Positions 53,778-64,000 of a DNA stretch of 64,000 bases are shown piece after piece (the first letter of the stretch is position 1; each line of letters opens with the position of its first letter). Where the stretch lies: assembly GCA_013368445.1 (NCBI GenBank), contig JAACJO010000007.1, positions 1,860,001 through 1,924,000 of the forward strand. Direction: 5' to 3'. A program made the translations under genes and the position numbers. Origin of the DNA: Leucocoprinus leucothites. Lineage: Eukaryota > Basidiomycota > Agaricomycetes > Agaricales > Agaricaceae. The notes below the pieces were generated by a model. That model made no database searches, had not been told where the DNA came from, and saw nothing but the letters and a program-made list of their open reading frames with translations.

Positions 53778-55601
53778 CTACATCCATCCTCCTACAAACT
53801 TTTCTATACTACTCCTTCTCCACCGCTCCTCAGTTATCTTGAATACCCCTGGTATACTGTTCTCAACTCCAAGCACCATCATCGCCAGGGCCTTGCCACT
53901 CAGCCATGCATGCACCATTCCTTCTCCAGAGTACCCCGCTGCGACCCATTCACCCGTAGTATTCCCTTCCTCGTAATCTAACGTCTCCATCGACTCTTCA
54001 TCATACTCACCTGCCTTGGCTTCTGCAAACTCCATTGCGCGCCTCTGAGTAATGCTTTCTGGCACTCGGCCCACCCATGGTTTCTCATCGCTTGACATGG
54101 CAAAAATCCCACCCCAATTCGCGATCACTGTGTCCTTGTCGTCGTCCTTTGAACCCACGCGGAAATAATCGCCCATGGCCTTGCTCAAGTAGTTGCTCAC
54201 GTTACTGTTCCAGCTGCTGTCGTCGGCCACGCCGATCTCGGTCAGATACGCATCGTGTTTCATGAACCCACCGCCAAACATCATCTCTCCCGCAGGAGTA
54301 GGATAATGTCCATTACCCCCGCCGCCGGGTAAAAGCTGCGTCAGATAGTCAAATGTACCAAACGACGAACCTGGAAAGAGCACAAACGACCGTGTGCCCC
54401 GCCAGTCACACAAATTCGTCTTACCCAATCCAGGCCGGGCGGCCTGTGCAGTCATCACTCCCCTTGCAGGTATTATCTTGCCCCGCATTCCCGGGAGCAA
54501 GTGCGATGCCCAGGCATTCGTCGCGTGGATAACATGCCGCGCGTGCAGTGTTCCCTTGGGTGTACAGATCGTATAGAACGAATTAGCTGACGTAGGAGGC
54601 AGGATATTCGTACACGGTGTATGCGTAAACAGCTGAAAGCTGCCCGGACTCCCGATTAGCCGATCACCACCGCTTCAGAAGAAAGGGAAACCAATTCACC
54701 TCGATTCGTAACAACATAGCAATCTTGCTAGGATGCCTGTCACCAATCGATACGGATGGACTGCGCCACCACTCGATACAAGGCAACCCACGACCGACGG
54801 CGCCAATTGCAATTCCTAATTTCACATCACCAACATGCCCACTTTTGGATAAAACTCTCGCACTCACTTTGAGCGCTTCTCGGTTCTCAACGACCTCTAA
54901 ATCTGCCCCCTCACTGGGCAAATCTCGCTGATATACCTCAAGCAGTTCTTTGGCATGCTCGTACAGATTCGTATCCTGGTAGACATCATACGATTTGGTC
55001 TCGCGGCACATCGAGTCGTCAAGCAGATTCTCCTCTGTAGCAACAGCCAACAACTCGGTTAAATGCGCTAATCGGAAGCGAATAATCTCTGCAGCGACAT
55101 CCACCCCATACGCCTTCTTCAGCGCTGCATAATCCTGATACAACACGGGGGTAATGTGGCCACCATTCCTATTTTAATTATTGGTAAGCACACAAGGTGG
55201 GAAAAGTGATATCACGCAGACAAGTACCTTCCAGTAGCGCCGGAACAAGCGTCTCTGGCCTCAAGCATAACGACGTGGAGTGGCCTATTCTCTCCACGGT
55301 GCTTATCATCATAGTCAAGAAGTGTCCTCGCCACTGACGTGCCAGTAATCCCACTGCCAATAATGACCACATCGGCATATTCGGGAATGACAGTCCCAGG
55401 GCCGGACCCGTGTTTCGCAATTGGCGAGGGGGGACTCATCCAGTACGAATCACAGGGATTGTCGACGGGGATACCCGGAGAAATAGCCAGCCTCTGGAAA
55501 AGGCGGCGTACGGGTGCAGAGACGAGACAGAGGACTCGGAGGACGGCGCGAATGAGTGCCTTACGGACTTGCTGGCGCACGTGAGAGACTATCGAGCCCA
55601 T
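53778..55601 (-). CDS. FAD-dependent oxidoreductase (DAO family)
   Basis: Exons 55601-55228, 55168-54868, 54815-54700 and 54648-53778 total 1,662 bases, 553 residues. After a basic, partly hydrophobic N-terminus comes the dinucleotide-binding motif VVIIGSGITGTSVARTLL and the acidic end of the second strand (VVMLEARD), then GATGRNGGHI. Later motifs are GAVHPYRLVTGILARLL, HARHVIHATNAWASHL and the closing GYSGEGMVHAWLSGKALA. Such enzymes oxidise amines or amino acids with FAD; the substrate is not predictable. The start was chosen at MGSIVSHV because the upstream open frame lacks family sequence. Stop lies 117 bases before the next gene on the same strand. Confidence 0.88.
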
Positions 55602-55979
55602 GATTACTAGAACTAGAATTGGAATGTAACAAAGAATAGTTGTTATTGTGGGACGGTAGCGAGCTGAAAAGGTATTAGAGAGTGGTTTGTGGGCCAGGAA
55701 AGTGCTTACTAGTGAATGGCTTTCTTCATGAACCCAGACGTCCTGAACGGAAGGATCAACGGGGACAAGATAGGACCATTTCGTTATTCGAGCGTCTCGA
55801 GATATGGGCTCACAGTTGTTTGGAACTGCCGGAATAGCCAACCACTTGCAAATAAGCTCCTTGGCACTTTCTAGGCGCCTGTCGTACAAAGAACAGAGGA
55901 CGAAAGACTGGGAAAGCAGCGCACAGCCACTGTGATAGGTCACAATAAATGTGGGATATTCCTTTTCTCAACAAAAACA
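55602..55979. promoter_or_regulatory. Divergent promoter interval, FAD oxidoreductase / DOT1
   Basis: 378 bases between divergent start codons. An open frame on the minus strand extends through it but without recognisable family sequence. No defined motif seen. Confidence 0.35.
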
Positions 55980-58181
55980 ATGCTTTCCTCTCAGACCAAC
56001 TATGATTTTTTCTCCTCCCCCTCCCCTCTCTCTTCGCCCTCCTCGTCTTCCGTCAGGGTCACCGTTCGTCCACGGATATCCCCCTCCTCTCACCATGGCA
56101 GTAGTACCACAACCACCCCCCTCAACAGCTCGCCCCTAACACGTCCAGCCTCCTCACCTCCTTTTTCTTCCCCACTTCCTCGGAAAGTCTCCAAGAAACG
56201 CAAACTCGTACACGACGACGACGATTATATGGGAGACGACACAGACTCCTTCTCGGCACCAGCACCAGAACCAAAGCGAGCACGCGCGGTAATTAAAAAG
56301 AAGCCGCGAAAGCGCAAGTCAACGACTTCCTCCACACGCGTTTCTTCGCGTTCTTCAAGTCGTCAGAATGTACTAGCTCCTTCACCAGAGCCTATATACC
56401 GCAGTGACCGATCCAGGTCGACTTCTCTCTTTTCTGTTCATGATCTCGATACTCAGACGACAGTGTTCAAACGCCGATGGCGCACCGAAGAAGGCGGTGA
56501 TCCAGGCGATGATTTTCTCAGCTCCGAGGTTATCGTCCGTCGACTCATGAAATCATACAAAGCCTGTACGTGTTGTCAATCTCTTGTAATACAGTGTACA
56601 CCGTCGTTAACACTGGGGGTTTCAGACTTCAAGAACTTGAATGACCCTACTGATACTTCCTTCGATCCTCACCCGGAGAATTATCCCGTGGCTGAACTAG
56701 AGTATCCTAACTCTGGTGCTAAAGAGAGGTCCGTGCCCTCAAAAGACACGTCAACGCCCCACTCAATCGCGCCACAGGTTTATCCTTCTTGCACCCAAGG
56801 ACAAGGATCACTATAACCCAATTATGGATCTAGAAACGTCTTTACTGACCATTGTAACATGTTCGTCCCCTTTCTCGTTGCGTCTCACATGCACAACTAA
56901 AAACAACAATTTTGCTTTAGATTATTGTACCCCAGAACAACAAGCCCTCTTTGGACCGTTACCTCGCATATCTTTAATAGACCCAGATGACGAGTCCCCT
57001 CCCTCTTCACCCTCACCCTCACCCTCTCCACCGCTATCCCGAGCCTCAAGCACATCCTCTCTCAACTACACACCCTCTTTCACTGATGTCGAACCACCAT
57101 CCACAGACCCAGAAACGAACATGGCAGAAGCACCGACACCAAGCACCACCCAAGTTCCCCTTCTCCGCGCCCTAAAACGAGCAATCAACCTCCAAGACGG
57201 TCCTCTCTTCCTCCGCTCTCTAGACGCCATCAACACCATACTCAGAAGCATCAAATACCCCACATCATCATCATCACCGTATTCCTTCCCAACAAATCCC
57301 TTCATGGACATGGTCGACACATGGTCAGAACCCGGGTTACCTAAAGACGTCCTCATGCGTATCATCGACGAAAACTACCAACGCGCCGTCGGTCCCAATG
57401 TCAAAACGCTTAAAAAATACGAAGCATTTTCTAGCACCGTCTACGGCGAACTCATGCCAAATTTATCATACGATATTATCAAATTAACACAACTTCATGA
57501 AGATTCGTTGTTCTTGGATTTAGGAAGTGGTGTGGGGAATGTGGTGGTGCAAGCAGCGTTGCAGACGGGGTGTAAAGCTTATGGTGTGGAGTTGATGCCT
57601 CAGCCGGCGCGTGTGGCGAGGGATATGGTGAAGCAGATACAGACTCGTGCGAGGATGTGGGGTGTGAGGATTGGCGAGATGGAACTTGAGGAGGGGGATA
57701 TGTTGAAGAGTAGACGTGTGGATGAGTTGATGGCCAAGGCGGATGTGGTGTTGGTGGATAATAAGGTTTTTGAGGAAAGCTGTGAGTGTTGCCTTGAATA
57801 GCTAGACTCTTGTGCTAATGTTATCCGCAGTGAATGAGGCGCTCAAGCCTAAATTTTTAGACCTAAAAGAGGGTGCGATCGTAATTTCCCTGGCACCCTT
57901 TGTCAGTTCCCTGCACGGACGCGTGACAGAACGCAACGTAAGTGAACCCTTGCAATTAATCACCACACCATGTAAACAACATTATCACCCAGGTTGATGA
58001 CATCTGTGGCATATTTGAGGCGACCGAATGTCAATACCATTCCGGTAGTGTGTCATGGGGTAATAATGGTGGTTCTTATTATGTTCACCGTGTAGACCGA
58101 GAGGGGTATTCGAGGATTAAAGAGAGGTTCGAGCAGCGACAGAGTATGACTAGGACGAGGACGAGGAGGAATCAACGGTGA
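55980..58181 (+). CDS. DOT1: Histone H3-K79 methyltransferase Dot1
   Basis: Exons 55980-56565, 56626-56728, 56778-56860, 56921-57781, 57831-57937 and 57993-58181 sum to 1,929 bases, 642 residues. The N-terminal 200 residues are Ser/Pro-rich and basic (KKKPRKRKS), suited to nucleosome binding. The catalytic domain shows YGELMPNLSYDII, the S-adenosylmethionine motif LFLDLGSGVGNVVVQAAL, YGVELM, and the later DVVLVDNKVF and SWGNNGGSYYVHRVDR. It methylates Lys79 on the nucleosome surface, affecting silencing and DNA damage response. The C-terminus is Arg-rich. All introns are 49-60 nt with GT-AG ends. Confidence 0.92.
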
Positions 58182-58752
58182 ATCAGTGAAACGATACATG
58201 ATGAGTCGGGATTCCTGTTATGACTCCCGACGTCGGTGATACACAGCATGGATGGACCACGCGTCACGCGCGAGCGTACTTTTTTCAAATCAAACGAACG
58301 CTTTTTGATATCTCAAAAGACTTTATGTCTATCCTTGCATTATTGTTATTATTTCCACTGTAACTTTGCTCACTAGATTAACTTGTTTCTTCATGTATTC
58401 ACTAATTTTCTCTTTCGCTGTTTTTTCTACACCGGTATATACCCCCTTGTAATAATGCCTTTGGAAATCCACTTGTATCCCCGTGTGACTACACATTGAC
58501 GGCCGTCTGTGCCCGCCGCCAAGGAGTCATGGACATTGATCAATTGCTTGCCGACGGTCGGCGGCTCCGCCACTACTGTGTCATTCCTATTTCCCCAAAA
58601 CGTGGGTTCATCATCCATCAATATCAAAATTCTTTCCTCGTATGCAACCTCGTATATATATATACTCAACCCCTGCCCCTTAACATGACCACACCATTAC
58701 CACCACCACCACCACCACCACTACCATCCACAATTCCCCTCAAGGCACTATA
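58182..58752. other. Intergenic, DOT1 to F-box array
   Basis: About 570 bases. A CCA-repeat tract (about 58697-58722) lies just before the next start codon. No gene supported. Confidence 0.5.
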
Positions 58753-61208
58753 ATGTACTCCTTTCTGCCAGACGAGCTTCTCAAAGAGATACTCACACCT
58801 GCACTTCAAGTCCCCGACGAAACCTTTGCTTGCATCGACGGCAAATCCCCTTTCTCGACAAACCATTATTACAACCGAACCACCTCTGCCTATCTCCTCG
58901 TATGCAAAGACTGGCTACGGGTCGCTACCCCTCTCCTCTACAGCGTGGTCGTCCTGCGCTCACGCGCCCAAATCCAAGCGCTCGAAGCTGCTATCAAAAG
59001 CACACCTATCTTGGGATCGCTCATTAAAAAATTGCGAGTGGAGAGTGGTTATTGTGGGTCGTTGATTACGATACTGAGGGCATGTGGGGACACGAAGAGT
59101 TTGACGGATTTGTGTTTATCGTTGGAGGTTTATTCGAGTGATAATGTTTCGGCTTGTTGTAGAGGATTTGCGTTTGTGAATCCGAGGAGGTTGATTGTGT
59201 TTGAGCCGGTGCAGATGAATGGACATCATGGGTCGAGGCATATGAATCAGAAGGCTCAGCAGTTTTTGAATTCGATTCAGTTTAATGTCCAGAGGTGGAC
59301 TAATTTGGTATGTGTGTGCGGTTTGGCGCCCTCCCCTTCCCCTCCTTTAATGGGTTTGCTGAAGGATGAGAATTAGAAAAAGCTTGTGTTACCTGCTTGG
59401 TCGTATTTTTGGGGCCCGGATTCGAGATATAGCTCGTTTGTGGATGCGATTTGCAAGAGCGAGTCTATCGAAATCGTCTCTCTCGTCTCGTCGCACCACT
59501 ACCCAAGTTGGTTTGACCGCTTGTCCAAACATCCGAGTATCAAGAAAATAATTATTCGAGGCGGATTACCTGGTGTTCCAAACGTGTTTCTTGACAAAGT
59601 CAACGGGTCCGCACGATTGAAACAGATAGTTCAATGGTGTGCCTTTTCCCGCTCTTCTCTGTATACATACGTCGTTCTGAAATGTTTTGTGATATAGGGG
59701 CGAGGAAAACCATACGAATACCATGTTCCATAGGTTTCCAATGACGATGGGGATGACTATTGCTACGGATTCGGAGACTAAAAGTCGGAAGAACTGGATT
59801 AAAGTCCTTCCTGACAGTGTCTGGACCAATATCCTGTTTTACGCACTCGGACTTGAGAAATTCGAACAAGAAGACTTCTGGGAACTCGGCCGAACGATCG
59901 AATCTCAATATCATGCACCCGCGCGCAAACGTTACGCACTCGTCTGTAAAAAGTTCCAGGTCAGTTTTCCTTAGCTTCATCAACCGGTACTCCAGGAGCA
60001 TTAACCACCCACATACACTTATAGGCGCTCATTAAACCACTTTACTATCGCTGCATCATTATCCACCGCGACAACCTCGACAAGCTAGTCACATTCCTCC
60101 ACGACAAGCCCGAAATCAGCCAACAAATTAAGACCTTCCTCACTGTCGAAAAAAGCCACAGCTGTGGACAAACCCATGCTCTTAGTCTATTCCTCGCGAA
60201 CGCAGTGAACCTCGAGCGTGTGTCAACTGCGTTTACCAGCTGGCAGTCTTACAGTTCGACTTCGAACTTTGACGTCTTTGATTGGCAGGCGTTGAGTGTG
60301 TTGGCCCAGGCTGCCGGTCCGAAGCTTGTGGATCTTTCTATTCATTTGCATCGACCGACGATGGCCAAGCCGACGGATTTGTTTTACAAGTTTGCGTCGT
60401 TGAAGAATTTGGAGTTTTCGTCTTCTGCAAAGTTTATTTTCGAGCCCGCAAAGGTCCGGAAGGATGCGTTGAGACAGTTGGAGCGCATCGCTTGTTCTTC
60501 GATCAATAACACTTTTCTTTCATTCTTGAGTTGTGCCGAGTACGTGGTTTTCTTCTCTCAAGCTTGTTTCTACGATTAAACTTCCATTATAAGTCTCCCG
60601 AACATCAGAGAAGCCCGATTCCCCATCCTTGACAAATGCGAGGGAGCAATCACCTTTCTTCGCAAACACGGTTCAAAGATTCGCTCTCTGGAACTTGGCT
60701 TTCTGCCCGGAGTCAGTGTTTTCGATATTTGCCCGAACCTGGAAGAATTCGTTGTTCCTCGAGAGAAACCCGGGGTACGTGCATCCCTGATTCATTCAAC
60801 GCATCATGAAATCCTAACTGGTTATGGCCCAGTTTGCTGTAGCAGAGTTTTTCTCGTGTACTGACGAACATCCACTTCACACACTGCATATCACGACAAT
60901 GGATGTCGCCAAAGGCGCGGAGAAGGAGAGGTTTAAGTACATAGGTGGGCTTGACCTTGACAACTTTACGTCTCTTCATGAGATTCAGATCGACAAATGT
61001 GTTTGGCCGACAACCGAGTAAGTTGTGACACAATTTTATACCCAAAATTCAAACACTCACAACCTTTTCTTTCCGAAGGAACGAGATTAAGAAGAGCCAC
61101 TGGGTGGCTTGGGCAGAGCGGTTACAAGAACTATATGAGGTGGAGATTATCACCCAGCAAGGACAGAAGTGGATACCGCGGCTAAAAGCAAAGAGCGAAA
61201 AATCGTAG
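58753..61208 (+). CDS. F-box-like protein with two repeated modules, array copy 1
   Basis: Seven exons (58753-59307, 59377-59636, 59698-59959, 60025-60539, 60594-60774, 60833-61017, 61079-61208) total 2,088 bases, 695 residues. The N-terminus MYSFLPDELLKEILTPAL and CKDWLRVATPLLYSVV form an F-box-like start. A second similar start (VLPDSVWTNILFYAL ... YALVCKKFQALIKPLYYR) occurs at about residue 305. Each is followed by Leu-rich segments of the kind found in fungal F-box/LRR-like proteins. The C-terminus ends with WVAWAERLQELYEVEII. Such proteins often recruit substrates to SCF ubiquitin ligases, but no partner is evident. The first ATG fits the paralogues exactly. Confidence 0.75.
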
Positions 61209-61599
61209 ACATAGAGATGCAGTTGATGTTGTCAAGGACTGCTGAAACGAACAACCCCGAGCATGGACATTGCTTTGTATATACCACACTCTAACCATCC
61301 TATACCCTTTGCATTTACCTCAATGTCGTCGTCTAGTCAAATTCGAATATTGCTCTCGCTTTAACCTGACCCAAAAACGAGAACAAGGGAGCTGACTCGA
61401 TCCCATTGTTCCCTTGTATTTCTCTGATACCCTCAAACTCAGAATTTTCCAGGCACCATCATTCAATTCGTTAATGGGCGCGTCGCGAGCCCTGGACTGA
61501 TGTCATGGACAATGAATATCAAAAGGTACTTAAACCCTGGCGCGTGGCCCCACACCTCATCTCGTTCTTTTCTCCCACCCAAATCTCAGCTGCCTCTCG
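61209..61599. other. Spacer between F-box-like copies 1 and 2
   Basis: About 390 bases; nothing recognised. Confidence 0.4.
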
Positions 61600-63703
61600 G
61601 TGTACTCCCTTCTCCCTGATGAACTTATCAAAGAAACCCTCACTCCATTGCTTCACGTCCCCGACGAATCATTTGCCTGTGTTGCGGAAAGGTCTCCGTT
61701 TGCCAATTACCTGAACGTCGACAAACTCAACTCCTCTACATACCTACTTGTTTGCAAAGCCTGGCTCCGCGTCGCTACTCCATTACTGTACGGTGTGGTC
61801 ATTCTATGTTCCAAGGTCCAGACGCATGCACTCGAATCCACTACCTTGTCAGCCTTACCAAGAAAATTCGAATCGAGGGCTACTATTCTGCTTCGCTTTT
61901 CCGGATCTTGAAAGGGGCGAAGAATGTGACGAACTTGTTTGTCTCACTCGAGATATCTTCGAGTGACAACGTCTCAGGTTTTTGCAAAGGCTTGGTTTAC
62001 ATCCAACCGCGCAGGTTGATTTTCTATGGCCTCAGTTCTCAGCGGCCCGCCGCAAGCCGCAGCCAGAAGTTTCAAGACCTGGTTGGGGCGCTTCTGGAAT
62101 ATATCATAAAATCAACCATATTGGTGCAATTTCTCATTTTCCCCTTCATGAAAGCTCGTATGTAACTCACGCATTTGGCCACTCAGGTTGACCTCACGCT
62201 TCCATGGACTTCCCGGGACGACCCCAACATATTTTGTCGTACTTTTCAGGAGTTCTTTGCCAACGACGTGCTACAGAACAAGTCTATTCAAATCGTCACA
62301 GTACTCACCTGCCTTAAATTTCCGCGCTGGCTCAGACGGCTCACCGAACTCTCCACCCTGAAGAAGATTGTTCTATTGATGATTGAACCCAACCTGGAGA
62401 CGAACTAGGACTTTTCTCAGACAATCAATACAGACCCCAGACTCAAATCACTTGTCGAGTATAAAAGGTATTTTTTTCTAAGCTGGGGCGAGTCTCACTC
62501 ACAAAAACTTGCTCAGCGCCTACAAAGGCTTGGCAGTCAAAGCCACTCGTAAAGCCTCTGAGCCCTCCATTGATATGGAACTTGTGAATGACCTGTCGAA
62601 ATCTGCTGCGGTAGCAAGCGGTATCACGACTTTTCCTGACTCAGTTTGGAAAAACATACTATTCTACGCCTTGAACTTGCCTGAGCTAGAACAGTCCCAG
62701 CTTCCCCTGTACCTTCAGCCGCACGACATTAATGAATAGGCGGAATTTCGACGTCAGCTTTTCCTGACATGCGAGAAGTTTCATGCCGGTGCTGTCTTTG
62801 TTCTGATCAATTATCTGAACTAATCATATTATTATGTATACATAGGAACTGGCTCTTCCTCTTTATTATCGCTGTGTGATCATATTGTCAGGAAATTTCT
62901 TGACTCGCCTTGCAACACTTCTCTCTCACAATCAAGAACTGGATAAACAGATAAGAAATTTCCTCATGCTCAACGGGGTCTGGTTTATCCCCCATATTGA
63001 GGGTGTGCATAAGGTCCTCACCTCAACACCCAATCTCCAACGTGTATCAACACATGTGAACCCATCCTGTAGTCGCAGGGACACCATAGAAACCATTGAT
63101 ATACAAGCTCTGACAATCCTCGCCCACAACGCTGGCCCCCATCTTGTCGACCTCGCAGTAAATCTACGCCAGCCCGAGCTACCCATAACACCTGAAGTAT
63201 TCTATAGTTTCCCCGCACTGAGATACCTTGAGTTCACGTCAGCAACAAGCCCCTCTTCTAGTGTATCCGAGTCCCATCTTCTCTTGAAGTTAATCAACTG
63301 CTTTGCACGCTCAGCCCGCCACCACTGCGTTTTTCTACAGCAACAACCCACACCTGGCACTTGAAGCTGTGCACATACAAACCCATCAATCAACTGTTTT
63401 TTTGGAGTATCTCGGTAACCTTGAGCTATCCAAAATCAAGTCCCTTCGGCGGATACAGGTTGATTCATGCCATTCGCCCAAAGCTGAGTAAGCTCAAGCT
63501 CGATAAACCTGCACTCTCTTCCTCTTCAACCGAGTCGATACTAATACTGATTATGTCAGGAACGAGATAAAGAAGAACTATTGGGTGGCATGGGCAGAAC
63601 GATTACAGGAACTTTACAAGATTGATATAGTAGACCTCAAGGGTCGGAGGTGGATCCCACGACTGAAAATTAAAAATAGAAAGAGTTACCGTCAAGGAAA
63701 TTA
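61600..63703 (+). pseudogene. F-box-like array copy 2, decayed
   Basis: Sequence matches copy 1 throughout, but the start codon is GTG (GTG TAC TCC instead of ATG). The reading frame is lost near 61845, where VQTHALEST breaks off and SLTKKIRIEGYY resumes in another frame. A stop interrupts the region after the second F-box-like start (FPDSVWKNILFYAL), and the LRR-like part changes frame again near 63330. The end (EIKKNYWVAWAERLQELYKIDIV) still matches. Multiple independent lesions support a pseudogene. Confidence 0.8.
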
Positions 63704-63962
63704 GTATGTATATGGACGCGTTTCGTCTATCCTAGCCCGCATTTTATAGTTATCTCGTTTGGATCGTTTGCACCGGAGTATGTTCATAGCCAATTGAATA
63801 TTGAGAGAGGACGTCTGAGTCGACTGCTCGCCGGAATACGAGAAATTTGGAATTCTGAATGTTCGCCTGGGCACGTGCAGGTGCGTTACATTACTTAATC
63901 CTATTGATTCCTGCGCGCTCCCCAGCTCCCGCCATCTCTCCCAACTCGCATGACACTCTGAA
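63704..63962. other. Spacer before F-box-like copy 3
   Basis: About 260 bases upstream of a new start codon; nothing recognised. Confidence 0.4.
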
Positions 63963-64000
63963 ATGTATTCCTTTCTTCCCGATGAGATCCTCAAAGAAAT
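63963..64000 (+). CDS. F-box-like array copy 3, first 12 codons only
   Basis: ATG followed by YSFLPDEILKE, nearly identical to the start of copy 1 (YSFLPDELLKE). The gene runs off the window, so its condition is unknown. Confidence 0.7.
   Translation, partial: MYSFLPDEILKE

Noticed and set aside
51630..53981. Long plus-strand open frames (up to 350 codons) opposite the Bni4-like gene.
   Set aside because: They are antisense shadows of Ser/Gln-rich codons; the minus strand has splice-consistent, conserved islands.
55602..55943. N-terminal extension of the FAD oxidoreductase to an ATG at 55943.
   Set aside because: The extra 114 residues lack family sequence, and the ATG at 55601 starts immediately before the conserved N-terminal region.
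1..64000. tRNA, rRNA or other structured RNA genes.
   Set aside because: I looked for tRNA A- and B-box sequence and rRNA stretches and found nothing convincing by eye; a covariance-model scan would be needed to exclude them.

Overview
The window looks like nuclear DNA of a filamentous basidiomycete, most likely an Agaricomycete. Genes are dense and cut by many 47-70 nt introns. Single-copy genes are of fungal type (SPC25, DBF2/SID2, RPA12, OST5, YOP1, AGE2, DOT1). The repeats are Ty3/gypsy chromoviruses, Tad-like LINEs and a Tc1/mariner family. The species is not identifiable from sequence alone.

Positions 1-31,270 are a repeat-rich block. A minus-strand Ty3/gypsy element (gypsy A, about 1.37-16.69 kb) is split by two LINE insertions, and one of those LINEs is split by a third. 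LINE-1 (3755-10748, plus) is almost full length. LINE-2 (12162-16293, minus) is 5'-truncated. A 2.3 kb LINE that encodes only ORF1 (13550-15853, plus) sits inside LINE-2. All three have poly(A) tails and 13-15 bp target-site duplications readable in the window. A second gypsy (gypsy B, about 16.69-25.66 kb, plus) abuts gypsy A head to head, carries an extra ORF downstream of pol, and has a Tc1 copy in its probable 3' LTR. A fragment of a third gypsy (gypsy C, about 25.66-27.66 kb) follows, then a second, nearly identical Tc1 copy. Most premature stops in these elements can be explained by C-to-T change, mainly CGA to TGA.

Positions 31,272-58,181 are a conserved gene island: SPC25 and DBF2 (divergent, cell division), a hypothetical gene, RPA12, OST5 and YOP1 (tightly packed), two tandem UNC-93-like transporters, a leukotriene-A4-hydrolase-type aminopeptidase, an AGE2-type ArfGAP, a SUR7/PalI-like membrane protein, a long low-complexity protein with a BNI4-like C-terminus, a D-amino-acid-oxidase-family FAD enzyme and DOT1. 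Exon models given here were built by hand from splice sites and reading-frame continuity; most close to an exact multiple of three.

Positions 58,753-64,000 hold a tandem array of F-box-like genes: one intact, one decayed, and the start of a third at the window edge.

Points worth a second look include the ORF1-only LINE, the post-pol ORFs of the gypsy elements, the fold-back terminal repeats of the Tc1 family, a probable GA-AG intron in DBF2, conserved 10-nt and 17-nt microexons in the transporter pair, and an apparent one-base frameshift in the ArfGAP gene.
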